A stretch of DNA of 53,249 nt from Massilia frigida. GTDB lineage: Bacteria > Pseudomonadota > Gammaproteobacteria > Burkholderiales > Burkholderiaceae_D. Made by a program: the position numbers and the translations under genes. Shown here in pieces: positions 8,865 to 16,907 of this stretch; the first letter of the stretch is position 1, and the number at the start of each line of letters is the position of its first letter. The notes under the pieces were generated by a model, which was not told the DNA's origin, made no database searches, and saw nothing but the letters and a program-made list of their open reading frames with translations. Location of the stretch: the NCBI RefSeq assembly GCF_011682175.1, contig NZ_WHJG01000044.1:1-53249 (forward strand), given 5' to 3'.

Positions 8865-10010
8865 ATGAGAAAACTTATTGCCGCACTGGCTGCCAGTGTC
8901 CTGGCGCTATCGTCCGCCGTTGCGCAAACCATGCCCCCGCCGACCATCGCGGCGCGCTCCTGGCTGCTGCTCGACGCCACCAGCGGGCAGGTCATCGCCT
9001 CGCAGGATCCCAACGCCCGCATCGAACCGGCTTCGCTGACCAAGATCATGACGGCCTACCTGACCTTTGCCGCGCTCAAGGAAAAGAAGCTGGCCCTGAA
9101 CCAGATGATCAACGTCTCGGTCAAGGCCTGGAAGGTCGACGCCAGCAGCTCCAAGATGTTCATCGACCCGGCCACGCCGGTTTCGGTGGACGACCTGCTG
9201 CACGGCCTGATGGTGCAGTCCGGTAACGACGCCGCAGTCGCCCTGGCCGAAGCGGTGGCCGGCGATGAAAGCGCCTTCGTGTTCCTGATGAACCGTGAAG
9301 CCCAGCGCATGGGCTTGAAAAACACGCGCTTCGCCAACCCGCACGGCTTGCCGCACCCCGACAACTTTTCGACCGCGTACGACCTGTCGGTCCTGGCCGC
9401 GCGCGTGATCGCCGACTATCCCGAGTTCTACAAGATCGACTCGGTCAAAAGCTTTACCTATAACAAGATCACCCAGCCCAACCGCAACCGCCTGCTGTGG
9501 CTCGACCCGACGGTGGACGGCATGAAGACCGGACACACCGAAGCGGCCGGTTTCTGCATGATCGCCTCGGCGCGCCGTCCCAACGGCAACAGCCAGCGCC
9601 GCCTGATTTCGGTCGTGCTCGGCACCAATTCGGACCAGGCGCGTACGCAGGAAAGCCAGAAGCTGCTCAACTGGGGCTTCCAGAACTTCGACACGGTCAA
9701 GCTGTATTCCAAGGGCCAGGCGATCCAGACGCCGGAAGTGTGGAAAGGATCGGCCAACGTGGTCAAGATCGGCTTCAACAACGACGTCCTGGTGACGGTA
9801 CCGAAAGGTGTGGCGGCCAAGATGAAACCTGTGCTGGAGCGCAACGACCCGCTGGTCGCCCCGCTGCCGCTCAACAGCAAAGTCGGCACCCTGAAGATGA
9901 TGGTCGATGGCAAGTCGATCATGGAACTGCCGGTGGTCGCGCTCGAAGAAGTGCCGCAAGCATCCATTTTCGGCCGCGCCTGGGACTCGATGCGCCTTTG
10001 GCTCAAGTAA
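8865..10010 (+). CDS. dacC: D-alanyl-D-alanine carboxypeptidase (PBP5/6 type)
   Basis: This is a 381-aa penicillin-binding protein. A signal peptide is cleaved after about residue 20 (SSAVA, then Q). The active-site motifs are SLTK (S57-K60), SGN (MVQSGNDAAVAL) and KTG (MKTGHTEAAGF). A C-terminal beta-rich PBP5_C domain (about 285-365) follows. The last residues (SIFGRAWDSMRLWLK) form an amphipathic helix that anchors these enzymes to the periplasmic face of the inner membrane. It trims terminal D-Ala from peptidoglycan pentapeptides. Family and reaction are secure; the choice of dacC over dacA is by convention. Confidence 0.93.
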   Translation: MRKLIAALAASVLALSSAVAQTMPPPTIAARSWLLLDATSGQVIASQDPNARIEPASLTKIMTAYLTFAALKEKKLALNQMINVSVKAWKVDASSSKMFIDPATPVSVDDLLHGLMVQSGNDAAVALAEAVAGDESAFVFLMNREAQRMGLKNTRFANPHGLPHPDNFSTAYDLSVLAARVIADYPEFYKIDSVKSFTYNKITQPNRNRLLWLDPTVDGMKTGHTEAAGFCMIASARRPNGNSQRRLISVVLGTNSDQARTQESQKLLNWGFQNFDTVKLYSKGQAIQTPEVWKGSANVVKIGFNNDVLVTVPKGVAAKMKPVLERNDPLVAPLPLNSKVGTLKMMVDGKSIMELPVVALEEVPQASIFGRAWDSMRLWLK

Positions 10011-10018
10011 GCAGCAAG

Positions 10019-10124
10019 GTTTCCCAACCGGGGTCTGAGCTCGGTGAGGAAATTTCAGGGCCTTATTGCTTAACCGGGGTCAGACCCCGGTTGCTTAACC
10101 GGGGTCTGACCCCGGTTGGGAAAC
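10019..10124. repeat. REP-like palindromic element
   Basis: Two perfect 21-bp palindromes (half-site AACCGGGGTC, mirrored as GACCCCGGTT) lie at 10072-10092 and 10097-10117, differing only in the central base. The whole is bounded by a 17-bp perfect inverted repeat, GTTTCCCAACCGGGGTC at 10019-10035 and its complement at 10108-10124. It fills most of the gap between the carboxypeptidase and aldo/keto reductase genes and could fold into stable hairpins on either strand. GGGGTC(A/T)GACCCC words are known dispersed repeats in related genomes. Confidence 0.85.
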
Positions 10125-10148
10125 ACTGTAAGAAAAAGAAAGAAGCCG

Positions 10149-11075
10149 ATGACCGCAGTCCTGCCCGCCGACCTGTTTTGCCCGCGCGTCCGTACCCGTG
10201 CCCATGGCCCCGACCTGTCGCGCATCGTGGCCGGGATGTGGCGCATGGGCGAGTGGGGCATGTCGGCCGGGCAGCGCGTCGCGTTCATCGAGCAGTGCAT
10301 CGCACTTGGCGTGACCAGCTTCGACCATGCCGATATCTACGGCAACTATGGCGTCGAAGGCCTGTTCGGCGAAGCCCTGCGCCTGCAGCCTTCGCTGCGC
10401 GACCGTATCGAGCTGATCAGCAAATGCGGCATCAAGCTGGTCTCGCCGCAACGCCCACAACATACCATCCAGCATTACGACACCAGCGCCGCCCATATCG
10501 TCGCCTCGGTCGAGGAATCGCTGCGCCAGCTGCACACCGACCGCCTCGACCTGCTGCTGATCCACCGTCCTGATCCGCTCATGGAGTTCGACGAGATCGC
10601 GAGCGCCTTCGCGGGCCTGCGCCAGGCCGGCAAGGTGCTGCATTTCGGCGTGTCGAATTTTTCACGCCACCAGTTCGAGTCGCTCAACCGCCGCATCGAA
10701 CTGGCCACCAACCAGGTTGAGTTCTCTCCCCTGCACACCACGCCGATGTTCGACCAGACCTTCGACGGCTTGCAAGACCTGGGCGTGGCGCCGATGATCT
10801 GGTCGCCGCTGGCCGGCGGACGCCTGTTCGCCAGCAGCGACGACAATGCCGATCACTTGCGCCTGGTGATCAAGGGCATCGCCGATGCGCTGAACCAGCC
10901 ATTCGCGAGCGTGGTGTTTGCGTGGATCATGCAGTTGCCATGCCGCCCAGTGCCGCTGACCGGCACCGGCCGCATCGAGGCGATCGCGGTGGCCGTGGCC
11001 GGCACCCGCTTCACCCTCAGCCGCAGCGACTGGTTCACCATCCTGCGCGCCGCACGCGGCCACGAAGTAGCTTAG
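10149..11075 (+). CDS. Aldo/keto reductase
   Basis: This is a 308-aa protein of the YdhF-like aldo/keto reductase group. The conserved catalytic set is visible: FDHADIYGNYG (Asp and Tyr), ISKCGIK (Lys) and LLIHRPDPL (His). The C-terminal GTGRIEAI segment binds NADP. It is expected to reduce aldehydes or ketones in the cytoplasm with NADPH. The start is the ATG at 10149, because the in-frame start upstream would translate part of the palindromic repeat. The CsoR-like gene follows 21 bases later, so the two may be cotranscribed. Confidence 0.9.
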   Translation: MTAVLPADLFCPRVRTRAHGPDLSRIVAGMWRMGEWGMSAGQRVAFIEQCIALGVTSFDHADIYGNYGVEGLFGEALRLQPSLRDRIELISKCGIKLVSPQRPQHTIQHYDTSAAHIVASVEESLRQLHTDRLDLLLIHRPDPLMEFDEIASAFAGLRQAGKVLHFGVSNFSRHQFESLNRRIELATNQVEFSPLHTTPMFDQTFDGLQDLGVAPMIWSPLAGGRLFASSDDNADHLRLVIKGIADALNQPFASVVFAWIMQLPCRPVPLTGTGRIEAIAVAVAGTRFTLSRSDWFTILRAARGHEVA

Positions 11076-11096
11076 CCAGTGCCGGGAGCAGCGGGT

Positions 11097-11396
11097 ATGT
11101 CGGACATGGTCGAGAGCACGGCCCTCAGCGCCTTGCAAAAGAAGGACTTGCTGCACCGCCTGGCGCGCATCGAAGGCCAGTTGCGCGGGGTGCAGAAGTT
11201 GATCGCGCAAGCTGCCACGCCGTCCGATTGCGATGCCGTGGCCCAGCAGATGGCGGCGGCACGCAAGGCGCTCGACCGCTCGTTCGTGCAACTGCTCACC
11301 AGCACCATGCAAACCCAGAGCGCCAACGCGCGCGACCTGGCCGAAGCGCAAGCCAGCGCCAGCAAGCTGGCGGCCATGCTCGACAAGTTCGCCTGA
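11097..11396 (+). CDS. CsoR/FrmR-family (DUF156) small helical protein
   Basis: This 99-aa protein has the family core KKDLLHRLARIEGQLRGVQKLI, a cysteine at C45, and a second helix (AVAQQMAAARKALDRSFVQLLTSTM). Relatives are homotetrameric repressors that sense copper, nickel or formaldehyde. C45 is kept, but the usual second-helix His (or His-x3-Cys) ligands are replaced by Ser/Thr and no other cysteine is present. Metal sensing of the CsoR type is therefore doubtful. The start is the ATG preceded by GGGAG; a GTG 18 bases upstream is possible. It follows the aldo/keto reductase closely. Confidence 0.8.
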   Translation: MSDMVESTALSALQKKDLLHRLARIEGQLRGVQKLIAQAATPSDCDAVAQQMAAARKALDRSFVQLLTSTMQTQSANARDLAEAQASASKLAAMLDKFA

Positions 11397-11403
11397 AGCC
11401 TTG

Positions 11404-12201
11404 CTAGTCTTCGTACACGGCCGGGGCCGGCACGCCGCGCCAGCCGAGTTGCCATGCGATATTGAGCAGCAGGGTAAAGCCGATGTACAACACGAAAAAC
11501 AACACGAAGAAGCGCGTCTGCAGCCAGGCGAGCAAGGCCACGCCGACACCAATGACGGCGAACAGCAGCATGCTTTTCGGCTGCTTGGAGCTGGGGAAAC
11601 GCACCGTTGACACCATCAGCGTGCCGACCCCGACCATCAGCAGCATCACCAGATAAGCTTGCATGGTAGTGGTCAGCGGCGCCGGCCAGGCCACCACGAC
11701 CGCGGCCACGCAGGCGGCGCCGGCTGTGATCGGCATGCCGACGAAGTAGCGCGGATCGGTCCGTCCGACATTGACGTTGAAGCGTGCCAGCCGCAGCGCG
11801 CCGCAGGCGACGAACACGAAACAGGCCAGACCGCCGGCGCGCAGCAGGGTCGGATGGTCGGCGCCCAGTTGCACGAAACCGTAGCAATACAGCAGCATGG
11901 CCGGGGCGCAGCCGAAATTCATGACGTCGGCGATCGAGTCGAGCTGCATGCCGAATTCGGACGAGGTATTGGTGGCGCGCGCGACAAAACCATCGAGCGC
12001 GTCGAACACGCCGGCCAGCACCAGCAGGATGGCGGACATGCGGTAGTCGGCGGCCAGGCCGATGTGGGCATTGTCGACCGACATGACGATGCTGCCGAAA
12101 CCGCACGCAATCGATAGCAGCGTGACAAAGCTCGGCAGGGCAAACTTGGCGCGCGCGAGGCGCTGCTGGCGTGTGGGTTTCAAGTGGTTTCGCAATCGCA
12201 T
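11404..12201 (-). CDS. pssA: CDP-diacylglycerol--serine O-phosphatidyltransferase
   Basis: This is a 265-aa membrane enzyme that makes phosphatidylserine from CDP-diacylglycerol and L-serine, the first step toward phosphatidylethanolamine. The CDP-alcohol phosphatidyltransferase motif is complete: D67, D70, G71, A74, R75, G84, D88, D92 (FDALDGFVAR ... GMQLDSIAD). About seven to eight hydrophobic segments follow one another through the protein. It is transcribed convergently to the CsoR-like gene, with only 7 bases between the ends. Size and motif match the integral-membrane PssA type rather than the E. coli soluble type. Confidence 0.92.
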   Translation of the reverse strand: MRLRNHLKPTRQQRLARAKFALPSFVTLLSIACGFGSIVMSVDNAHIGLAADYRMSAILLVLAGVFDALDGFVARATNTSSEFGMQLDSIADVMNFGCAPAMLLYCYGFVQLGADHPTLLRAGGLACFVFVACGALRLARFNVNVGRTDPRYFVGMPITAGAACVAAVVVAWPAPLTTTMQAYLVMLLMVGVGTLMVSTVRFPSSKQPKSMLLFAVIGVGVALLAWLQTRFFVLFFVLYIGFTLLLNIAWQLGWRGVPAPAVYED

Positions 12202-12333
12202 CGAGGATAGTGTTGGTATTTTACAGCGTCAACCTGCATGCGCCAGATCAAACGACGGCAAACAAATCTCACCGATTTCTGAATTCCCCTAGAATCGATT
12301 CTCAGGAGATTTTTCCAGCCGGGGGAGAGCAGC

Positions 12334-13281
12334 ATGAACAGATTGCATCGCTGGAGCACGCTGGCCGCCGGCCTGTCATGCGCGCTGGCCATGTCCGCCT
12401 GCGGCGGCGACGCCGGCCATCCCCCGGCGGCCCAGACCAACGCCTCGGCCGCGCTGGCCCAGGTGAAGGGCGCCCCCGTCGCCACCAATATGACCGCGCT
12501 CGATGGCTTGAACTGGATTAACTTCCGGCGCGCGCAGATCGGCATGCCCGTGCTGACACGCAACGCGAATCTGGAGCGCGCCGCCCAGGGCCACTCCGAC
12601 TATCAGAAGAGCAATAACAAGGTGACGCACGACCAGACCGCTGGCGCCCCCGCCTTTACTGGCGCGCAACTGCTCGACCGCCTCACCGGCGCCGGCTATG
12701 TGTTCCTTCCCAGCGAGACAGCCTATGGCGAAGTGATCTCGGCCACGTCGAACGCGTCCGGCTTTTACATGGCAGAAGAATTGATCACGGCCATCTACCA
12801 CCGCTTCGTGATGTTCGAGCCCAAGTTCAAGGAAATCGGCACCGGCTCGGCCACCACCGCCGCCGGCTACACCTATTTCACCAGTAACTTTGCGGCCAAC
12901 AATGGCTTCGGTCCCGGCATGGGGCGCGGCAATATTGCTACCTGGCCGACCGATGGCCAGGCTGGCGTCGCGCCTAACTTTTTCAGCAACTACGAAGAAC
13001 CGGACCCGGTCGAAAACCTCAATGAAGTCGGCTACCCGATCAGCGTGCACGCCGATCTCGACGCCACGCTGACGGTGGATAGTTTCACCGTGCGCCCGCG
13101 CGGCGGCGCGCTGCTCAACGTCAAGCTGCTCCAGCTCGGCGCGGACAGCCACACGCCCAAGTCGGCCGCCGCGATCATTCCGCTGACCGTGCTGGCGCCC
13201 AGGACGATCTATGACGTCAGCTTTTCCGGCAGCATCGACAGCCTGCCCATCACGAAAACCTGGTCGTTTACGAGTAAATAA
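12334..13281 (+). CDS. CAP (SCP/PR1)-domain lipoprotein
   Basis: This is a 315-aa exported protein. The signal peptide ends in a lipobox-like LAMSAC (lipidated Cys at C23). A CAP domain covers about residues 50-200: LDGLNWINFRRAQIGMPVL, a GHSDYQ segment, VTHDQTAG, then IYHRFVMFEPKFKEIG. A C-terminal beta domain of about 80 residues (225-315) resembles the Ig-like extension found after bacterial CAP domains. The His and Glu residues of the CAP pocket appear present, but no enzymatic role is known for most bacterial members. It is preceded by GGGGGAG, a strong ribosome binding site. Confidence 0.85.
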   Translation: MNRLHRWSTLAAGLSCALAMSACGGDAGHPPAAQTNASAALAQVKGAPVATNMTALDGLNWINFRRAQIGMPVLTRNANLERAAQGHSDYQKSNNKVTHDQTAGAPAFTGAQLLDRLTGAGYVFLPSETAYGEVISATSNASGFYMAEELITAIYHRFVMFEPKFKEIGTGSATTAAGYTYFTSNFAANNGFGPGMGRGNIATWPTDGQAGVAPNFFSNYEEPDPVENLNEVGYPISVHADLDATLTVDSFTVRPRGGALLNVKLLQLGADSHTPKSAAAIIPLTVLAPRTIYDVSFSGSIDSLPITKTWSFTSK

Positions 13282-13337
13282 GCCGGTCCGACTGGGGTTT
13301 GCCGAAACAATTCTGCTATCGTGTGATGCATTAGATA

Positions 13338-13988
13338 ATGAACACACGCCATTTCATGCCATTGAAAGAGAAGCCGCCCGCCCTCGTGGAACTACGCGCC
13401 GACGCCGCCACACGCGCGGTGATCGATATGGCCGACGGCATCGACCGCATCATGGGAAACCGCGATTTGTATGCGCGCATGCTCTCGCGCTTTCGCAGCG
13501 ATTACGCGCATGGGGCGGTGCCGATCGGCGCAGCGCTCGCGGCGGGCGATGCCATTCTGGCGCACCGCCTGGCGCATACCCTGAAAGGCGCAGCCGGCAT
13601 GATCGGCGCGCACCGCCTGCACCAGCAGGCCTGTACCCTGGAACTGGCGATCCGCACCGATCCGCCGGCGCAGCAGGCGGCACTGAACGCGCTCATGGGC
13701 TCCTTCGACAAGGTCTTGCACCTGCTCGACCAGGTGGTGGCCGGCAGCGCGCCCGGCGGCTTCGCGCTGGAAATGCCGCAGCGTCCGCTGATGCAAGACC
13801 CGGTGCTGCTGGCGCGGCTGGTGGAATTGCTGATCGACGCCGATGGCGCGGCGGTCGACCTGCTGGGCGAGTCGGGCGCGAGCCTGCGCGTGATCCTGGG
13901 CGACGCCAGGCTGGCGCGGGTAACAAAGGCGGTGAATGACTTCGATTTCGAGGGCGCCCTGCGCGCGCTAAGGCAAACCGCGCTGTGA
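13338..13988 (+). CDS. Hpt (histidine phosphotransfer) domain protein
   Basis: This 216-aa protein contains an Hpt helical bundle at about residues 30-125. The phospho-accepting histidine is H80 in HRLAHTLKGAAGMIGA. Such modules relay phosphate between hybrid sensor kinases and response regulators. The C-terminal half (about 130-216) is helical, has no clear second His motif, and may be a degenerate Hpt copy. No kinase or receiver gene lies next to it, so its partners must be encoded elsewhere. A start at the second Met (residue 7) is also possible. Confidence 0.85.
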   Translation: MNTRHFMPLKEKPPALVELRADAATRAVIDMADGIDRIMGNRDLYARMLSRFRSDYAHGAVPIGAALAAGDAILAHRLAHTLKGAAGMIGAHRLHQQACTLELAIRTDPPAQQAALNALMGSFDKVLHLLDQVVAGSAPGGFALEMPQRPLMQDPVLLARLVELLIDADGAAVDLLGESGASLRVILGDARLARVTKAVNDFDFEGALRALRQTAL

Positions 13989-14017
13989 TGGACGGCGGGC
14001 GGCGTGGCGCAGCCGCG

Positions 14018-14224
14018 TCAGCGGGTGTATTCGGCTTCTTCGTCGAACGAATCGGCGCAAGCCTTGCCGCAAAAGCGCTTGACGCTATCGAGCGGCTTTT
14101 CACAGTACCAGCACGAGCCCTTGGGCGGCAAGGCCTGGCGCGGCCGCACGGGCGCCGGCGCTGCGTCGGACGAGGCGTCCAGCCCCGCCGCCTTTTCCGG
14201 CAAACTTTCCTCTATCGTTCCCAC
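14018..14224 (-). CDS. Small zinc-ribbon-like protein
   Basis: This 68-aa protein has a disordered, Ala/Pro-rich N-terminal half. A compact C-terminal module follows with four cysteines: C38-x2-C41 and C52-x3-C56 (SCWYCEKPL ... KRFCGKACADSF). The pattern fits a zinc-binding treble-clef or ribbon, like short proteobacterial proteins of unknown function. It lies convergent to the Hpt gene, and no ribosome binding site stands out. I call it real because of the clustered Cys motif and the typical YCEKPL...RFCGKACADSF wording. Confidence 0.72.
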   Translation of the reverse strand: MGTIEESLPEKAAGLDASSDAAPAPVRPRQALPPKGSCWYCEKPLDSVKRFCGKACADSFDEEAEYTR

Positions 14225-14518
14225 GAGTCACCCCCAAAACGGCAGCACAGCGAATTCTCAGAGCAAGATTACTTTAGCGGAATACTTTGGACATGAGAAT
14301 TCGCAAGTCCTGCGGCATTCGATGAAACGGTCACGATCCATCCCAAGTTTGCACGCAATATGCGGCAGCCGCAATCAAGGGAAAACACGCGTTCGTTGCG
14401 ACACAACAACCACGGAGATACCCGACAGTGGGTAGATTCGCAGCGTTAAATCATAGCAGGATTGAAAATGCGCGGCGGCCGGGGGGCGACCAGGAAGGCG
14501 GCGACAATACCGGCGGCC
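14225..14518. other. Intergenic region without recognised gene
   Basis: This stretch of 294 bases is less GC-rich than its surroundings and should hold the promoter of the small zinc-ribbon gene. I see no RNA gene, terminator or repeat in it. The partial open frames crossing it have no homology-like features. Confidence 0.5.
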
Positions 14519-15073
14519 TTACTTCGCCGGTTCGACCGTGACGATCAGGGAAGAGGCGCTCGTCTGTATGCGCGTCGGCACGAATTGCACGCCGGCATAG
14601 CGCAAATCTTCCGGACGGAAGTGATAGACCGCCACATCGGCGACGACTTTTTTCATCAGCACATTGGCCGCCGCGGCCAGGCTGCGCTGCGGTGCGTCGT
14701 CAATGCCATCGATGGCGAAGCGATCCACGCGCGGCTCGGCCATCAGCACGGCGTTGCGGGCCGCATCGATATACGGGCGGCCGGACATGGCCAGGCTGCC
14801 GCGCCAGGACTGGCGCGTGAAAGGCGAGCCCACCGCCGCCTCCAGGGAAACGCCGACGCGGCCGCTGGAGGCGGCGAGCGACAGTTGCGGGCGCTTGAGT
14901 TCGATATCGAAGATTTCCACTACCCGGTTGCTGATGGGGAAGCGCCGATCCATGCCTGCCTGCAGCTTGGTTAAGGGGAGTTCGATCTGGCCCGGGCCGA
15001 TCACGCTGGCGCAGGAAGCCAGCAGGCTGCCGGCCAGCGCCAGCAGCGTGCATGTGCGGAGGAGCTTTTTCAT
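14519..15073 (-). CDS. DUF1439 lipoprotein
   Basis: This is a 184-aa lipoprotein. The start at MKKLLRTC gives a clean signal peptide with lipobox LLASC (lipidated C21). The rest matches the DUF1439 pattern of small outer-membrane or periplasmic lipoproteins such as E. coli YceB: IELPLTKLQAGMDRRFPI at the start and DVAVYHFRPEDLRYAGVQF near the end. Its function is unknown, but the fold is related to lipid-binding TULIP proteins. A longer in-frame start 17 codons upstream would place Arg/Ser-rich sequence before the signal peptide. Confidence 0.85.
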   Translation of the reverse strand: MKKLLRTCTLLALAGSLLASCASVIGPGQIELPLTKLQAGMDRRFPISNRVVEIFDIELKRPQLSLAASSGRVGVSLEAAVGSPFTRQSWRGSLAMSGRPYIDAARNAVLMAEPRVDRFAIDGIDDAPQRSLAAAANVLMKKVVADVAVYHFRPEDLRYAGVQFVPTRIQTSASSLIVTVEPAK

Positions 15074-15218
15074 GAGACGAAGGCTAGCATGATTCGATGG
15101 GCGCAGTGGCTGGCGTGATGCCACGCCGGGCTTGACGCCAGCCTCTACGCCAGTTGTGGAACCGGTTTTCGGACTGAATGCCTTTGCCTCTGCCGTTTTT
15201 GCCCCCCTCCTTCATACC

Positions 15219-15245
15219 GTCATTCCTGGCACTGCCAGAAATGAC
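15219..15245. repeat. Hairpin repeat 1 (GTCATT...AATGAC)
   Basis: This is a 27-base imperfect palindrome. GTCATT and CTGGCA pair with TGCCAG and AATGAC around a one-base centre, with a single mismatch. It resembles the second hairpin at 15334-15360 and looks like a REP-type unit in the non-coding gap before the DUF1439 gene. Confidence 0.7.
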
Positions 15246-15333
15246 TTCCCGCGCAGCGTCCAGTTTCAAAGAAACTCCTCCAATTCTTTGGAACGAGGCA
15301 AGTGCAGAGGCTAATGTCGCTAACGTAAGCTCC

Positions 15334-15360
15334 GTCTTTTCTGCCAATGGCAGGAAAGAC
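15334..15360. repeat. Hairpin repeat 2 (GTCTTT...AAAGAC)
   Basis: This is a second 27-base palindrome. GTCTTT and CTGCC pair with GGCAG and AAAGAC around a short loop. Its size and layout match the hairpin 115 bases to the left. It lies 54 bases beyond the end of the sigma factor gene and could also act on the 3' end of that mRNA. Confidence 0.68.
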
Positions 15361-15413
15361 GGTTTTGAAGGTGGGAGCCACAAACCGCCGCCAGCGGCAC
15401 GCAGCGCATCCGC

Positions 15414-16904
15414 CTATCCACCATCCCCAGCGCAAACTTGCGCGCGCGCCAGCAGCAGCGCCCGTTCGCGCAGATTATTGGTCAACTCCGCCGCCTGCTC
15501 GAACTCGGCACGCGCCTCGTCCATGCGCCCCAGGCGCGCCAGCAAATCGCCGCGCACGCTGGGCAGCAGGTGGTAGTTGCGCAGCGCATCGCAGGCGATC
15601 AGCGCGTCGACCAGTTCCAGCCCGGCCGCCGGCCCGTAGGCCATCCCCAGCACCACCGCGCGGTTCAGCTCCACCACGGGCGACGGCATCAGCTGCGCCA
15701 GCGCATCGTACAGCGCGGCGATACGCTGCCAGTCGGTCTGCTCCGCGGTCAATGCGCGCGCGTGGCAGGCGGCGATCGCGGCCTGCAGCGCGTACGGCCC
15801 GTAACCCTCGCCCAGCTGCCCGGCCCGCTCCAGCGCCGCCAGTCCGCGCCGGATCAGCAACTGGTCCCAGCGGCTGCGGTCCTGGTCGAGCAGCAGCACC
15901 GGCTCGCCTTGCGGCCCCAGCCGGGCGCGCGCACGCGAGGACTGGATTTCCATCAGCGCCACCAAACCATGCACTTCGGATTCGTGCGGCAACAGGCCGG
16001 CCAGGATGCGGCCGAGCCGCAGGGCTTCGTCGCACAGCTTGGGACGCATCCAGTCGCCGCCGGCGCTGGCGGAATAGCCTTCGTTGTAGATCAGGTAGAT
16101 CACTTGCAGCACCGACGCCAGGCGCGCCACCAGTTGCTCGGTGCGCGGTACCTCGAACGGGACCTTGGCTTCGGCCAGGGTGCGCTTGGCGCGCACGATG
16201 CGCTGCGCCACGGTCGCCTCGGAGACGAGGAACGCATGGGCGATTTCATCAGTCGTCAGCCCGCCCAGCAGGCGCAGGGTGAGCGCCACGCGCGCCTCGG
16301 TCGACAATACCGGATGGCAGGCGATGAACATCAGGCGCAGCAGATCGTCGCCGATGTCGTCTTCCAAGGTAGCGTCGAGGTCGGGCGCGGCGTCCTGCAA
16401 TAAGGTTTCGATTTCGTAGGTGAGCTCGGACTCCTTGTTACGCTGCAAGGTCGCATGGCGCAGGTGGTCGAGCGCGCGGTTCTTGGCCACCGTCATCAGC
16501 CAGGCGGCCGGATTGTCGGGAATGCCGGCCTCGGGCCAGCGTTCGAGCGCACTGACCAGGGCATCCTGCGCCAGTTCCTCGGCCAGGCCGACGTTGCGCA
16601 GCATGCGCGCCAGCGCCCCGATGATGCGGGCCGACTCGATACGCCAGACGCCCTCGATAACGCGCGCGGCCGCCCGTTTAGCGTCTGTCGCCCCGATTGC
16701 CTGTGTAGCCTCGGTAGCCCGCTTCGCCTCGGCCGCCCCGGTTGCCTGTTTAGCCCCGGTTGCCTGTTTAGCCTCGATAGCCTGTTTCGCCTCGGTCACC
16801 TGTTTAGCCTCAGCTGCCTGTTTAGCCTCGATAGCCTGTTTCGCCTCGGTCACCTGTTTCGCCTCCGTCGCCCCTTTCAGCGCCTGCGCCTGCGTTGCCT
16901 GCAT
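15414..16904 (-). CDS. ECF sigma factor, ECF42-like, with repeat-encoded N-terminal extension
   Basis: The protein is 496 aa, against about 410-420 for the family. Region sigma2 lies near residues 85-150 (VWRIESARIIGALARMLRNVGLAEELAQDALVSALERWP). Sigma4 lies near 230-265 (LTTDEIAHAFLVSEATVAQRIVRAKRTL). The long C-terminal helical domain (about 290-490) is the hallmark of group ECF42. Residues 13-54, continuing degenerately to about 79, are a repeated EAKQAI/EAKQVT sequence encoded by an 18-bp minisatellite. No ATG, GTG or TTG occurs where relatives normally begin, so the extension must be translated. The start lies 3 bases after the stop of the YCII-domain gene, the typical genomic partner of ECF42 factors. 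Confidence 0.9.
   Translation of the reverse strand: MQATQAQALKGATEAKQVTEAKQAIEAKQAAEAKQVTEAKQAIEAKQATGAKQATGAAEAKRATEATQAIGATDAKRAAARVIEGVWRIESARIIGALARMLRNVGLAEELAQDALVSALERWPEAGIPDNPAAWLMTVAKNRALDHLRHATLQRNKESELTYEIETLLQDAAPDLDATLEDDIGDDLLRLMFIACHPVLSTEARVALTLRLLGGLTTDEIAHAFLVSEATVAQRIVRAKRTLAEAKVPFEVPRTEQLVARLASVLQVIYLIYNEGYSASAGGDWMRPKLCDEALRLGRILAGLLPHESEVHGLVALMEIQSSRARARLGPQGEPVLLLDQDRSRWDQLLIRRGLAALERAGQLGEGYGPYALQAAIAACHARALTAEQTDWQRIAALYDALAQLMPSPVVELNRAVVLGMAYGPAAGLELVDALIACDALRNYHLLPSVRGDLLARLGRMDEARAEFEQAAELTNNLRERALLLARAQVCAGDGG
16742..16867. repeat. 18-bp minisatellite inside the sigma factor gene
   Basis: Seven consecutive 18-bp units are visible, built on TTGCCTGTTTAGCCTCGA and close variants on the plus strand. 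Three units recur as a 54-bp higher-order repeat. Degenerate copies extend to about 16690. As 18 is a multiple of three, gain or loss of units changes protein length without a frameshift. Confidence 0.92.
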
Positions 16905-16907
16905 CGT

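Noticed and set aside
15347-16403. Long open frames antisense to the sigma factor
   Set aside because: Arg/Ala/Pro-rich shadows without motifs; the sigma domains are unambiguous on the minus strand.
16742-16867. Possible CRISPR array from 18-bp repeats
   Set aside because: No spacers are present; it is an in-frame coding minisatellite.
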